Part shown: positions 16,069-25,298 of the stretch, in pieces
Layout: each line of letters starts with the position of its first letter
Position numbering within the stretch: position 1 is the stretch's first letter
Source: an uncultured Lachnospiraceae bacterium
GTDB lineage: Bacteria > Bacillota > Clostridia > Lachnospirales > Lachnospiraceae
DNA length: 64,000 bases
Reading direction: 5' to 3'
Assembly: GCA_910579225.1 (NCBI GenBank)
Contig: CAJTTI010000017.1
Location: 4,150 to 68,149 of the forward strand
Position numbers and translations under genes: made by a program
Notes under the pieces: model-generated
Database searches by the model: none
The model's input: only the letters and a program-made list of their open reading frames with translations
Told to the model about the DNA's origin: nothing

Positions 16069-16710
16069 ATGGAAAAACGAATATTCAAGATTCATTCAAA
16101 TGCGGACAACAGGGTTGCGTTAAAGGTTATTCCGGGACATTTCGTCACTTCTCATTCTCATATCAATTATTATGTGGATCTGACCACGCTGCAGGCCCGC
16201 CAGAATGAAGCAGAAGCAGCAGCAAAGCTTCTGGCAAGAAAATATGAGAACAATACGGTAGTCGATACGATTATCTGTCTGAACAGCTGTCAGGTAATAG
16301 GCGCATATCTGGCACAGGAGCTGACAAAGGGCGGGATTATGTGTCTGAATGCCCACAATACGATCTATGTCACGGCACCGGAACAGGATATCAATGGCCA
16401 GATGATCTTCCGGGATAATTCCAAGATCATGGTTCAGAATAAAAATATTCTGATTCTTTCCACATCCATCACCACCGGCGTGACGCTGGAGAAGGCGATC
16501 CGCAGCGTGGAATATTATGGAGGAAAGGTTCAGGGAATTGCGTCGATTTTCAGTTTTGTAAAAGAAGCTCACGGCGTGGAAGTAAACAGCATCTTCAATG
16601 CAGATGATATGAGTGGATATGCATCCTTTGATGAAAAAGACTGTCCTATGTGCAGGACCGGTCAGCGGATTGATGCGATTGTCAATGGATTTGGATACAG
16701 CAAGATCTGA
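16069..16710 (+). CDS. Phosphoribosyltransferase-like protein (orotate PRTase family type)
   Basis: The 213-aa protein has a PRTase-type core: a hydrophobic strand and turn (VDTIICLNSCQVIGAYLAQEL), then KNILILSTSITTGVTLEKAI in the position of the PRPP loop, where most PRTases have acidic residues followed by TGxT. Here the acidic pair is replaced by Ser-Thr. It ends in a cysteine-containing tail (KDCPMCRTGQRIDAIVNGFGY). Clostridial homologues are often named orotate phosphoribosyltransferase, but the altered PRPP loop makes pyrimidine synthesis doubtful. AAAGGGGG lies 9-10 bp upstream of the ATG. It is a single-gene unit between the bio operon (divergent) and the T-box leader. Confidence 0.7.
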   Translation: MEKRIFKIHSNADNRVALKVIPGHFVTSHSHINYYVDLTTLQARQNEAEAAAKLLARKYENNTVVDTIICLNSCQVIGAYLAQELTKGGIMCLNAHNTIYVTAPEQDINGQMIFRDNSKIMVQNKNILILSTSITTGVTLEKAIRSVEYYGGKVQGIASIFSFVKEAHGVEVNSIFNADDMSGYASFDEKDCPMCRTGQRIDAIVNGFGYSKI

Positions 16711-16757
16711 TTTTAGTGGTTTTCCGTGTGGCGCTGCAGAAAAACAGGGAATGCCCC

Positions 16758-16786
16758 TTGACAAAATATTTTCCAGCGTGTAGACT
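16758..16786 (+). promoter_or_regulatory. Promoter of the T-box leader
   Basis: TTGACA (16758-16763), 17-bp spacer, TAGACT (16781-16786). It places the transcript start just before the T-box Stem I. Confidence 0.65.
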
Positions 16787-16789
16787 GAT

Positions 16790-17046
16790 TGAGACAAAGA
16801 TAAAGGCATAGAAGAAGAGGAGTACGTGTGTACGGTCGGCAGAGAGAGGCATCCACAGGCTGGAAGATGACTTCGACAGAGGCATGCGGAAGGTAGCTTT
16901 GGAGCTGGAGCATGGAAGAGCCGGGAAGGCAGGTATATGTTTCCGTCTGATCCGCGTTAAGGAAAATGAGGTATGAGTTTCATACAAACGAAGGTGGTAC
17001 CGCGATACGTCGCCCTTTGCATCCGGAATGTGCAAAGGGCGTTTTT
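16790..17046 (+). ncRNA. T-box riboswitch leader, probably tRNA-Val responsive
   Basis: The conserved T-box sequence is present (AAGGTGGTACCGCG, ending 17004), followed by an intrinsic terminator. Upstream, Stem I features can be seen in order: an AGTA element (about 16823), AGAGAG (about 16842), a GGCTG element (about 16856), and a candidate specifier GTA (16893-16895) followed by a purine in the AAGGTAGCTTTGGAGC segment. GTA is a valine codon and valS lies downstream, so uncharged tRNA-Val is the likely ligand. The first gene after the leader is CotH-like, with valS second. The T-box call is firm; the specifier is inferred. Confidence 0.92.
17011..17046 (+). terminator. T-box terminator hairpin
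   Basis: GCCCTTTGCA pairs with TGCAAAGGGC (stem within 17011-17041), followed by GTTTTTGTTT. It competes with the antiterminator formed by the T-box sequence at 16990-17004. Confidence 0.9.
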
Positions 17047-17084
17047 GTTTCATAATGCCAGAACTTTTCGGCAGTGTCTGCGGT

Positions 17085-18869
17085 ATGGGAACGAAGGTGA
17101 AGGAGCAGGAGTTGAATCGAAAATATTTTTATGCAGCTGTACAGCTGTTGGTGCTGGCCCTGGCCTTAATGGGTCTTTTGTATCAGGTGATTCAGAAGCC
17201 GGCGGTCCGTTTCTCTGTGAAAGAAGCCTTTCAGGAAGAGGCTTTTGATCTGACGCTGGAGAGCGGGCTATTCGGAGGGCCGGTTTATTATACACTGGAC
17301 GGAAATACCCCGACCCTTCAGTCGAGGGTTTATGAAGGCCCTATTCATATAGAAGCGGGACTTCCGGACAAGGTGACAGTCGTAAAGGCGGCGGTGCTTA
17401 TGGGGGGCGAGCTTGGGGAAGTATATACACAGACTTATTTTGTGGGGGAATCCGTCAGAGAGTTGTACGATGTGATGCTGGTATCTCTGTCAGCAGATGA
17501 AGAAGTTCTCTATGATCCAGAGACGGGGATTCTGAGTAATTATAAAGAAAAAGGGGAAGACGGCGAATGGGACCGTCCGGCGTATATTGAATTCTATGAA
17601 CCGGACGGCACGCAGATGCTGGCTCAGGGAACAGGGATTGCGGTATCCGGCAATGTATCCAGGGACTATGAGCAGAAAAGCATTAAGCTGATTGCCGATT
17701 CCTCCTATGACATGGATTTTCCTGTATTTGACTGTGATTTTTTTGATACGGACATGGGCGGCAACCGGACCGGTCAGTCCTACAACCGGCTGGTGCTGCG
17801 AAACGGCGGCTCAGATCATATAGGAACCATGATCAAATGGAACGTAGCCAGCAGACTGGCGAAAGAGGCGGGTGTCGTCTGTGCCGGCGCCAGACCCGGC
17901 ATTTTGTTCCTGAATGGGGAATATTACGGCATCATACAGCTTCAAGAAAAATACACCCGGTATAACCTGTCTCATGCCCTGGGAGTACAGAAGGATGATG
18001 TGGAGACTTTTGGGATCATTGAAGTGAACAGTGCCCGGTTCGGCGGCTATTACGCCAGACTACACAGAGACCTGAACCTTCCGGAAAACCAGGAGAAGCT
18101 GGAGCAGTCTGTGGATATGGAGGATATGCTCCGGTATTACGGGATGAATATCATTATGAATAATAATGATTGGCCGTTTAATAACTATCGGTCTTTTCGA
18201 TGCAGGGATATGGGAGCAGAAGGCTACAGGGATGGAAAGGTGCATTTCCTGCTTTACGATTTGGATCAGATCTACCTGGATTATGGGAAGGAAGAGACAT
18301 ATAACCTGCTTGACTATCTGATAGAGACGCCCATTGAGGACGCTACAGATACGCTTGGGCTTCTGCTTCAGTCAGACCGGTACCGTACAGGATTTGTCAA
18401 TGTGATCTGTGACCTGACAAATACGGTGTATGAAGAAGAACATGTACTGCAGGTGATCGAAGAGGAATGTCAGAGACTTGCCCGTTCGATGGAGCTTTAC
18501 TATACGCCGCAGCAGCAGGCAAGGCAGCAGCAGGCAGTGGAAGAGATGAAGACAGCAGTGGAAGTAAGCTGCAGCCGGGTCCGCGAAGGGCTGAAGAGGC
18601 ATCTGGGTGCAGAATACCCGTACCTTTTGACGGTGGAGGCGCCGGAACATGCAGACATTACATTCAGTCAGATTCATCTGAATGGAGGAGAACGTTACAG
18701 CGGGACTTATTATCACAATTATCCCCTGACGCTTACGGCAGAACCGGAGAATGATCAGGTGCAGTATGGCTGGCTGGTCAACGGGGAAGAAGTATGGACG
18801 CGGGAACTGGTACTGGACGAGAACTATATGGAAGAAAAGATCCAGGTACAGCTGATTACAGAACAATGA
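17085..18869 (+). CDS. CotH-kinase-like membrane-anchored protein with chitobiase-type domain
   Basis: The protein (594 aa from the ATG at 17085) starts with a single membrane anchor (about residues 12-34, [17 protein letters not shown]). A chitobiase/beta-hexosaminidase C-terminal-type Ig-like domain follows ([14 protein letters not shown], about 55-120), then a CotH kinase-like domain with [12 protein letters not shown], the basic [11 protein letters not shown] segment, a NNNDWPFNN segment, and [10 protein letters not shown], where the DLD matches the metal-binding motif of CotH. CotH proteins phosphorylate spore-coat or surface proteins. The domain faces outside. Start choice is uncertain: a TTG at 17112 has the better ribosome site (AAGGAG, 6 bp away). 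valS follows 17 bp downstream, so both lie under T-box control. Confidence 0.85.
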   Translation: MGTKVKEQELNRKYFYAAVQLLVLALALMGLLYQVIQKPAVRFSVKEAFQEEAFDLTLESGLFGGPVYYTLDGNTPTLQSRVYEGPIHIEAGLPDKVTVVKAAVLMGGELGEVYTQTYFVGESVRELYDVMLVSLSADEEVLYDPETGILSNYKEKGEDGEWDRPAYIEFYEPDGTQMLAQGTGIAVSGNVSRDYEQKSIKLIADSSYDMDFPVFDCDFFDTDMGGNRTGQSYNRLVLRNGGSDHIGTMIKWNVASRLAKEAGVVCAGARPGILFLNGEYYGIIQLQEKYTRYNLSHALGVQKDDVETFGIIEVNSARFGGYYARLHRDLNLPENQEKLEQSVDMEDMLRYYGMNIIMNNNDWPFNNYRSFRCRDMGAEGYRDGKVHFLLYDLDQIYLDYGKEETYNLLDYLIETPIEDATDTLGLLLQSDRYRTGFVNVICDLTNTVYEEEHVLQVIEEECQRLARSMELYYTPQQQARQQQAVEEMKTAVEVSCSRVREGLKRHLGAEYPYLLTVEAPEHADITFSQIHLNGGERYSGTYYHNYPLTLTAEPENDQVQYGWLVNGEEVWTRELVLDENYMEEKIQVQLITEQ

Positions 18870-18886
18870 ATAAAGGAGAATCACTT

Positions 18887-21520
18887 ATGAAAGAACTGGC
18901 AAAAACCTATGACCCGAGCGCCATTGAAGAGCGTACTTATGCCAAATGGATGGGAAGAAAATATTTTCACGCGGAAGTGGACCGGAGTAAGAAACCTTTT
19001 ACTATCGTGATTCCGCCGCCCAATGTAACAGGAAAGCTTCATATGGGGCATGCGCTGGATGAGACTTTACAGGATATTCTGATTCGTTATAAGAGGATGC
19101 AGGGATATAATGCGCTGTGGATTCCGGGGACGGACCATGCGTCTATCTCCACAGAGGTGAAAGTTACGAATCAGCTTCGGGAAGAAGGAATCGACAAGAA
19201 GGAGCTGGGAAGAGAAGGGTTTCTGAAAAGAGCATGGCAATGGAAGGAAGAGTACGGCGGGGCTATTATCAATCAGCTGAAGAAGCTTGGGTCTTCCTGC
19301 GACTGGGACAGGGAGCGCTTTACTATGGACGAAGGATGTTCGGAAGCAGTTCTGGAAGTGTTCGTCCGTTTGTATGAAAAAGGCTATATTTACAAAGGTT
19401 CCCGAATCATCAACTGGTGTCCGGTGTGCCGGACTTCTATCTCGGACGCAGAGGTGGAGCATGAAGAGCAGGCAGGCCATTTCTGGTATATTAATTATCC
19501 TATCGCAGACGGCAGCGGATATGTGCAGATTGCCACGACCCGGCCGGAAACCATGCTGGGGGATGCGGCGGTTGCGGTGAATCCGGAAGATGAAAGGTAC
19601 ATGCATCTGATTGGAAAAACCCTGAAGCTTCCGCTGACTGACCGGGAGATCCCGGTAGTTGGGGATCCTTATGTAGATAAGGAATTCGGGACTGGCTGCG
19701 TGAAGATCACGCCGGCCCATGACCCCAATGATTTTGAGGTTGGAAGACGTCACAACCTGCCGGAAATCAATATTATGAATGACGATGCGACGATCTGCTG
19801 TCCGGGCAAATATGAGGGCATGGACCGGTATGAGGCACGCAAAGTCATTGTCAAAGACCTGGAAGAACAGGGGCTTTTGGTGAAAGTGGAAGACCATACG
19901 CATAACGTGGGCACTCATGATCGCTGTAAAGCTACCGTGGAGCCGCTGATCAAACAGCAATGGTTTGTGAAGATGGACGAGCTGGCAAAGCCGGCCATAG
20001 AGGCGGTGAAGAATGGAGAACTGACGTTCGTTCCGGAGCGGTTTGACAAGATCTATTTACACTGGCTGGAAAATATCCGCGATTGGTGTATCTCCCGCCA
20101 GCTCTGGTGGGGCCATCGGATCCCGGCATATTACTGCGACAAATGCGGAGAGACGGTGGTTGCGAAGGAAGAGCCGTCCGTATGTCCAAAATGCGGCTGT
20201 ACTCACCTGACGCAAGATGAAGACACGCTGGATACCTGGTTTTCCTCTGCACTTTGGCCCTTTTCCACCCTTGGATGGCCGAAAGAGACGGAGGACCTGG
20301 AGTATTTTTACCCCACGGATGTGCTGGTGACCGGATACGATATTATCTTTTTCTGGGTGATACGTATGGTATTCTCCGGATATGAGCAGACTGGTAAGAG
20401 CCCGTTCCACCATGTATTAATTCATGGATTGGTACGGGATGCCCAGGGGCGTAAGATGAGCAAATCTCTCGGCAACGGTATTGATCCGCTGGAAATTATC
20501 AGTGAGTATGGGGCGGATGCGCTGCGTCTGACCTTGGTGACAGGCAACGCACCGGGCAATGATATGCGCTTTTATATGGAGCGTGTGAAATCCAGCCGGA
20601 ATTTTGCCAATAAGGTGTGGAATGCTTCCAGATTTATTATGATGAATCTGGGAGAGGAGAAGACGAAGGAGATGACTTTGGATTCTCTGACAGCAGCAGA
20701 CAGGTGGATTTTGTCAAAAGTTAACCACCTGTCAAAAGAAGTTACGGCCAATATGGACAGCTTTGAACTTGGTATTGCAGTACAGAAGATCTATGATTTT
20801 ATCTGGGATGAGTTCTGCGACTGGTATATTGAGATGGTAAAACCCCGTCTGTGGGATCGGGAGGACGCATCCAGAGAGGCTGCATTATGGACATTGAAGC
20901 AAGTACTGATTCAGGCGCTGAAGCTGCTGCATCCGTATATGCCGTTTATTACAGAAGAAATTTTCTGTAATCTGTCAGGAGAAGAGTCCATCATGATCTC
21001 TTCCTGGCCGGAATATACAGAAGCGTGGAATTTTGAAGCGGAGGAGCGTGCAATTGAGACGATCAAGGAGGCGGTGCGCGGGATCCGCAACGTGCGTACA
21101 GATATGAATGTACCAAACAGCAGAAAAGCAAAGGTATATGTGGTTTCTGCAAATCCGGCGATCCGGGAGATCTTTGAACAGGGAAGAAACTTCTTCGCAG
21201 TTCTGGGCTTTGCGTCAGAGGTCCTGATCCAGTCAGACAAGACCGGAATTGATGAGAGCGCAGTGTCAGCCATGATTCCGGAGGCAGCAGTATATATGCC
21301 GCTTTCAGAGCTTCTGGATCTGGAGAAGGAAAAGGAACGGCTGAGAAAGGAAGAAATACGCCTTCAGAAAGAGCTGGCCAGAGTGAACGGTATGCTGAAC
21401 AATGAGAGATTCGTTAGCAAGGCGCCGGCATCCAAGATCGAGGAGGAGAAGGCGAAGCTTGAGAAATATACACAGATGATGGACCAGGTAAAAGAGAGAC
21501 TGGCACAGCTGGAAGAGTGA
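18887..21520 (+). CDS. valS: Valyl-tRNA synthetase
   Basis: ValRS charges tRNA-Val. The class I signatures are [15 protein letters not shown] (HIGH motif) and [11 protein letters not shown] (KMSKS). Between them lie the editing domain ([21 protein letters not shown] and [16 protein letters not shown]) and a zinc-knuckle-like CDKCGE...CPKCGC. The C-terminus is the typical coiled-coil ([14 protein letters not shown] onward). At 877 aa the length is normal. ATG at 18887 is chosen for the AAAGGAGA about 8 bp upstream; the frame is open further back but runs antiparallel to sense with the CotH gene end. Expression should respond to uncharged tRNA-Val through the T-box at 16790-17046. Confidence 0.97.
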   Translation: MKELAKTYDPSAIEERTYAKWMGRKYFHAEVDRSKKPFTIVIPPPNVTGKLHMGHALDETLQDILIRYKRMQGYNALWIPGTDHASISTEVKVTNQLREEGIDKKELGREGFLKRAWQWKEEYGGAIINQLKKLGSSCDWDRERFTMDEGCSEAVLEVFVRLYEKGYIYKGSRIINWCPVCRTSISDAEVEHEEQAGHFWYINYPIADGSGYVQIATTRPETMLGDAAVAVNPEDERYMHLIGKTLKLPLTDREIPVVGDPYVDKEFGTGCVKITPAHDPNDFEVGRRHNLPEINIMNDDATICCPGKYEGMDRYEARKVIVKDLEEQGLLVKVEDHTHNVGTHDRCKATVEPLIKQQWFVKMDELAKPAIEAVKNGELTFVPERFDKIYLHWLENIRDWCISRQLWWGHRIPAYYCDKCGETVVAKEEPSVCPKCGCTHLTQDEDTLDTWFSSALWPFSTLGWPKETEDLEYFYPTDVLVTGYDIIFFWVIRMVFSGYEQTGKSPFHHVLIHGLVRDAQGRKMSKSLGNGIDPLEIISEYGADALRLTLVTGNAPGNDMRFYMERVKSSRNFANKVWNASRFIMMNLGEEKTKEMTLDSLTAADRWILSKVNHLSKEVTANMDSFELGIAVQKIYDFIWDEFCDWYIEMVKPRLWDREDASREAALWTLKQVLIQALKLLHPYMPFITEEIFCNLSGEESIMISSWPEYTEAWNFEAEERAIETIKEAVRGIRNVRTDMNVPNSRKAKVYVVSANPAIREIFEQGRNFFAVLGFASEVLIQSDKTGIDESAVSAMIPEAAVYMPLSELLDLEKEKERLRKEEIRLQKELARVNGMLNNERFVSKAPASKIEEEKAKLEKYTQMMDQVKERLAQLEE

Positions 21521-21562
21521 GATAAACCGTGAGTACACGGGAGATACAGGAGGAGTACGGAA

Positions 21563-22888
21563 GTGCTTTGTGATTTCAGAAGCGGGATGAGTTATGAACA
21601 GGCGACCGCTTATATTGATGATACACCAAGGTTTACCAAGAAGAATACACTGGAAAACACCAGAATGGTGCTGGAGAGAATGGGACATCCGGAACGCCGC
21701 ATGAAGCTGATTCATGTGGCGGGTTCTAATGGCAAGGGATCTGTATGTGCGTATCTGTCGTCAATTCTGACGACTGCAGGCAGACAGACCGGACTTTTTA
21801 TATCGCCCCATCTGGTGGAAATCAACGAGCGTTTTCAGCTGAATCAGCAACCCGTATCCAATGCGGTGTTCCTGGAGGCTTTTGAAGCAGTGATGAAGCT
21901 GGTTCAGGAGCTTTGCCGGGAATGTCCGAACAGCTTTGCCCATCCGACATTTTTTGAACTTCTGTTTCTGATGGGAATCTGGATCTTTGATCAGAGCCAT
22001 ATGGAATATGTGGTACTGGAGACCGGCCTTGGAGGTCGTTTTGATGCTACCAATGTGATTGAAAAGCCCCTGGTCAGTGTGATTACTTCCATCAGCCTGG
22101 AGCATACGGAATACCTGGGAGATACGTATGAACAGATTGCAGGGGAAAAGGCGGGAATCATCAAAGAAGGTTGCCCGGTAGTATACGATGCAACCAGGGC
22201 AGATGTGGAAGCGGCTATTTTGAAAAAAGCGGCCCAGATGCATGCAAAACCATACGCTATACGGCCGGATATGTATAAAATTTTAATGAACACACAGAAA
22301 ACGATTGATTTTTCAATGGATACTGGGTATTATTTACCTATGAATGTATGCATTTCCAGTGTAGCGGAGTATCAGATCATGAATGCCTGTGAGGCGGTGA
22401 CTGCTGCGCATGTGCTGGATATAGGGCTTACAGAGGAAGATATCCACAGAGGTATGGAAAGGATGCACTGGCAGGGAAGGATGGAGACCATTCTTCCGGG
22501 AGTGATTCTGGATGGTGCACACAACGATTCCGGTGTTGAAGAATTTGTGAAGACAGCCAGGAAATTTCAGAAAGACACAAAAGTTACCATATTGTTTTCC
22601 TGTGTGAAGGAAAAGGATTATGAGGGAATGATAAGGACAATCTGCAGTAACATTACATTTGACAGTGTGGTGGTTACAGAGGTGGATTCTGACCGTCGTG
22701 TGCCGGCAGAAGAGCTTGGGCAGATTTTCAGGAGATACACGGATCAGATGGTGACGGAGATTTCCTCTATCCAGGAGGCATTTGATGTTGCACTGGAGAG
22801 AAAAGACGAAGGGATTCTGTTCTGCGTCGGTTCTTTATATCTGGTGGGCAGTTTGAAAATGATAATAAGGAGCAGAGAGTATGCTTGA
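21563..22888 (+). CDS. folC: Folylpolyglutamate synthase / dihydrofolate synthase
   Basis: FolC adds glutamate to dihydropteroate and lengthens the polyglutamate tail of folates. The ATP-binding loop is HVAGSNGKGSVCAYL; other Mur-ligase-like motifs are LFISPHLVEINERF, LETGLGGRFDATNV and ILDGAHNDSGVEEF. The 441 aa are normal. GTG at 21563 has AGGAGG 9 bp upstream; an ATG at 21587 (MSYEQA) is an alternative. It follows valS by 42 bp. The stop overlaps the ATG of a 47-aa ORF. Confidence 0.94.
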   Translation: MLCDFRSGMSYEQATAYIDDTPRFTKKNTLENTRMVLERMGHPERRMKLIHVAGSNGKGSVCAYLSSILTTAGRQTGLFISPHLVEINERFQLNQQPVSNAVFLEAFEAVMKLVQELCRECPNSFAHPTFFELLFLMGIWIFDQSHMEYVVLETGLGGRFDATNVIEKPLVSVITSISLEHTEYLGDTYEQIAGEKAGIIKEGCPVVYDATRADVEAAILKKAAQMHAKPYAIRPDMYKILMNTQKTIDFSMDTGYYLPMNVCISSVAEYQIMNACEAVTAAHVLDIGLTEEDIHRGMERMHWQGRMETILPGVILDGAHNDSGVEEFVKTARKFQKDTKVTILFSCVKEKDYEGMIRTICSNITFDSVVVTEVDSDRRVPAEELGQIFRRYTDQMVTEISSIQEAFDVALERKDEGILFCVGSLYLVGSLKMIIRSREYA

Positions 22889-23024
22889 TTTTGAAGAAGA
22901 ATTAAAAAAATTTCGTCCAAGTCTGGAAATTGACCAGGTAGAAGATACGGTTTATAGCAACAACCTTTCGGACGTGACGGATCTGATGGATGAAATGTTG
23001 AAGGAAATGAAAGAGCATCAATAG
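22881..23024 (+). CDS. Small acidic protein (47 aa) between folC and the zinc-ribbon TPR gene
   Basis: The frame MLDFEEELKKFRPSLEIDQV... ends EMLKEMKEHQ. It starts inside the folC stop region (8-bp overlap, ATG at 22881), with AAGGAGCAGAG upstream, and ends 13 bp before the next gene. The overlap, good ribosome site and tight spacing support translation. It is acidic, mostly helical by composition (two helices split near YSNNLSD), without cysteines or membrane segment. I do not recognise a function. It may be a partner of the downstream membrane TPR protein; that is only a positional guess. Confidence 0.7.
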   Translation: MLDFEEELKKFRPSLEIDQVEDTVYSNNLSDVTDLMDEMLKEMKEHQ

Positions 23025-23037
23025 AAAAGGTGACTAT

Positions 23038-24417
23038 ATGAAATGTTTTAACTGTGGGGCAGAGCTGACGGCGTCCGATTACTGCAGCCAGTGTGGAGCG
23101 GATGTGTCGCGTTACTGCAGGCTTTTCCAGACTTCCAATGCGTATTATAATGAAGGTCTGGAGAAAGCAAGGGTGCGTGATCTGACAGGCGCTGTGATAT
23201 CGCTGCGCCAAAGTCTGAAAATCAATAAGAAGAACACCAATGCCCGGAACCTTCTGGGGCTTGTGCAGTTTGAGATGGGAGAGGTGGTGGAAGCTTTATC
23301 CCAGTGGATCATCAGCAAAAATTTTCAGAAAGAGGACAACCTGGCAGACTATTATATTAATGCGGTCCAGAAGAATCCGGCGCGGCTGAATACAATCAGC
23401 ACAACCATTAAGAAATATAACCAATCTCTCTTTTACTGTGAACAGGGCAGTTATGATCTGGCAATCATCCAGCTTAAGAAAATACTGTCTTCCAACAGGA
23501 ATCTGCTGAAAGGACATGAGCTTCTGGCACTTCTCTATATGAAGACAGATAATTACAGCAGGGCGAGAGCGGAGCTGGAGACAGTGCTCGAGATCGACCG
23601 TACGAATACACGGACACTGCGGTATATCAAAGAACTGGACGATGCAGAAGGACGTCATCCTCACAGCAGACAGGCGCCTGTGGAAGAAGGTCAGGTCAGC
23701 AAAGATTCAATTGCATATGTCAGCGGTAATGAGACAATCATTCAGCCGGTTGGCGTAAAAGACAATTCCGGCCTTCACTCTGTCATAAATGTGGCCATTG
23801 GTGTGGCTATCGGCGTGGCGGTTATGTGGTTTTTGATTATGCCTGCGCAGCAGCAGCGGAAAAGTGCTGAACTAAATGATGCAGTGGCTGAGTACAGTGA
23901 TCAGGTGGAATCGAAGACTGCGGCGCTGGAAAGCCTGCAGGTGGAGATGGACGCTCTGGAGGAGGAGGCTGAGGCGGCTGTTCAGGCGGCAGGTGAAGCG
24001 GCAGAGAAACTGGCGAGTCATGAGGAGCTTTTAAAGGCTTACCGCGCATTTGCAGAGGAGAACCCTGCCGGCGCTCTGGAGCGGCTGGAGGCTGTTAATC
24101 AGGAGACTTTGACAGAAGACGGAAAAGTGATGTACGATTCTTTGTTTGCACAGGTGGGAGAAGAGGCAGTGAAAGAATTGTATCAGACCGGTTATAACGC
24201 TTATCGGGCCAAAGAATATGAGACTGCCATTGAAAACCTGAAAAAATGCTATGATCTGGACAGCGAGCAGAGAGACGCACTTTATTTTCTGGCCAGATCC
24301 TATCATGGAGCCGGTGATACGGAAAATGCGAAGATATACTATCAGAAGGTAATAGATGAGATGCCGGGCACAAGGGCTGCATCAGATTCCGCAAAGTTTA
24401 TGGCGGGTCTGGAATAG
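23038..24417 (+). CDS. Zinc-ribbon, TPR, single-pass membrane protein
   Basis: The 459-aa protein begins with a zinc ribbon (C3-x2-C6, C16-x2-C19). Cytoplasmic tetratricopeptide repeats follow (about residues 35-205; YYNEGLEKARVRDLTGAVISL, NLLGLVQFEMGEVVEAL, LLALLYMKTDNYSRARAELE). A single membrane span lies at about 247-268 (INVAIGVAIGVAVMWFLIMP), then an alanine/glutamate-rich coiled coil (about 270-345) and a second TPR block at the C-terminus (AYRAKEYETAIENLKKCYDL, ALYFLARSYHGAGDTENAK). TPRs on both sides of the membrane suggest a scaffold linking inside and outside. It precedes the spoIIA operon but is separated from it by a strong hairpin. Function unknown. Confidence 0.8.
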   Translation: MKCFNCGAELTASDYCSQCGADVSRYCRLFQTSNAYYNEGLEKARVRDLTGAVISLRQSLKINKKNTNARNLLGLVQFEMGEVVEALSQWIISKNFQKEDNLADYYINAVQKNPARLNTISTTIKKYNQSLFYCEQGSYDLAIIQLKKILSSNRNLLKGHELLALLYMKTDNYSRARAELETVLEIDRTNTRTLRYIKELDDAEGRHPHSRQAPVEEGQVSKDSIAYVSGNETIIQPVGVKDNSGLHSVINVAIGVAIGVAVMWFLIMPAQQQRKSAELNDAVAEYSDQVESKTAALESLQVEMDALEEEAEAAVQAAGEAAEKLASHEELLKAYRAFAEENPAGALERLEAVNQETLTEDGKVMYDSLFAQVGEEAVKELYQTGYNAYRAKEYETAIENLKKCYDLDSEQRDALYFLARSYHGAGDTENAKIYYQKVIDEMPGTRAASDSAKFMAGLE

Positions 24418-24459
24418 AGAACTCACAGGAGAACATACACAGGAAGAACCCTGAAGAGA

Positions 24460-24506
24460 GGGGCTGCCGTTCCATACGGAAGAGTATGGAACAGCAGCCC
24501 CTTTGG
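24460..24506 (+). terminator. Strong hairpin between the TPR gene and spoIIAA
   Basis: GGGGCTGC-CG-TTCCATAC (24460-24477) pairs with GTATGGAA-CA-GCAGCCCC (24484-24501), 17 of 18 pairs, with a 6-base loop and TTTGG after it. The T-run is short. It ends only about 30 bp before the spoIIAA ATG, leaving no room for a promoter between them. Confidence 0.7.
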
Positions 24507-24535
24507 TATGGATAAAAGTGAAAGGAGCAGAATAT

Positions 24536-24835
24536 ATGGATATGCTGGAACTTCATGAAAACCGGCTGGTGGTTCGTCTGCCTGCAGAACTGGACCATCA
24601 TTCTACAGAAGAGATTCGGAGAAAAATTGACGATATGATAAGAGATAAGATTGTGGACGAACTGGAGTTTGATTTTTCACAGACTGTATTTATGGACAGT
24701 GCGGGGATCGGGATGCTCCTTGGCCGCTATAAGATGATGCGGGCTCTGAACGGACAGATTCTGATCAGTCATATGAACGGGCAGGTTCAGAGGCTTCTGC
24801 AGTTGTCGGGTATTCGGAAATATATTCAGTTTTAA
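24536..24835 (+). CDS. spoIIAA: Anti-sigma F factor antagonist
   Basis: SpoIIAA is the STAS-domain anti-anti-sigma factor that frees sigma F in the forespore when unphosphorylated. The regulatory serine lies in VFMDSAGIGMLLGRYK (about residue 57), followed by the usual SHMNGQVQRLLQLSGI. The 99 aa are a little short of Bacillus SpoIIAA (117 aa) but complete. ATG at 24536 has AAAGGAG about 9 bp upstream. First gene of spoIIAA-spoIIAB-sigF, spaced 14 and 8 bp. Confidence 0.95.
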   Translation: MDMLELHENRLVVRLPAELDHHSTEEIRRKIDDMIRDKIVDELEFDFSQTVFMDSAGIGMLLGRYKMMRALNGQILISHMNGQVQRLLQLSGIRKYIQF

Positions 24836-24849
24836 AGGGAGGAAGCAAT

Positions 24850-25290
24850 ATGAAAAATGAGATGACGCTGGCCTTTGACAGCAGATCGGAGAATGAGGGA
24901 TTTGCAAGAGTTGCAGTGGCGGCATTTGTGACTCAGCTGAATCCAACATTGGAGGAGGTGGCGGATATCCGGACGGCCGTGTCTGAAGCAGTGACCAACG
25001 CTATTATCCACGGATATCCGGACGGGATACATACAGTAGTGGTTCGGGCCCTGCTCAGCGAAGACACAATTGAGGTATGGGTTACAGATGAAGGAGTCGG
25101 TATGGAAGATATAAAACAGGCCATGGAGCCTCTCTATACAAGCCGTCCGGAACTGGAACGTTCCGGTATGGGATTTATGTTTATGGAAGCTTTTATGGAC
25201 CAGGTGGAAGTACAGTCTGCACCTGGAGTAGGTACAACTGTTTATATGAAGAAGACAATACGGCAGGGAGAAGCCGGACAGGAGGGCTGA
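24850..25290 (+). CDS. spoIIAB: Anti-sigma F factor / serine kinase
   Basis: SpoIIAB binds and holds sigma F and phosphorylates SpoIIAA. The GHKL ATPase boxes are intact: N box EAVTNAIIHGY (about residues 46-56), G1 TDEGVGMED (about 79), G2 ERSGMGFMFMEAFMD (about 98-112). The 146 aa match the family. GGGAGGAAGCAAT precedes the ATG. Translation is likely coupled within the operon. Confidence 0.97.
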   Translation: MKNEMTLAFDSRSENEGFARVAVAAFVTQLNPTLEEVADIRTAVSEAVTNAIIHGYPDGIHTVVVRALLSEDTIEVWVTDEGVGMEDIKQAMEPLYTSRPELERSGMGFMFMEAFMDQVEVQSAPGVGTTVYMKKTIRQGEAGQEG

Positions 25291-25298
25291 TTATCTTT

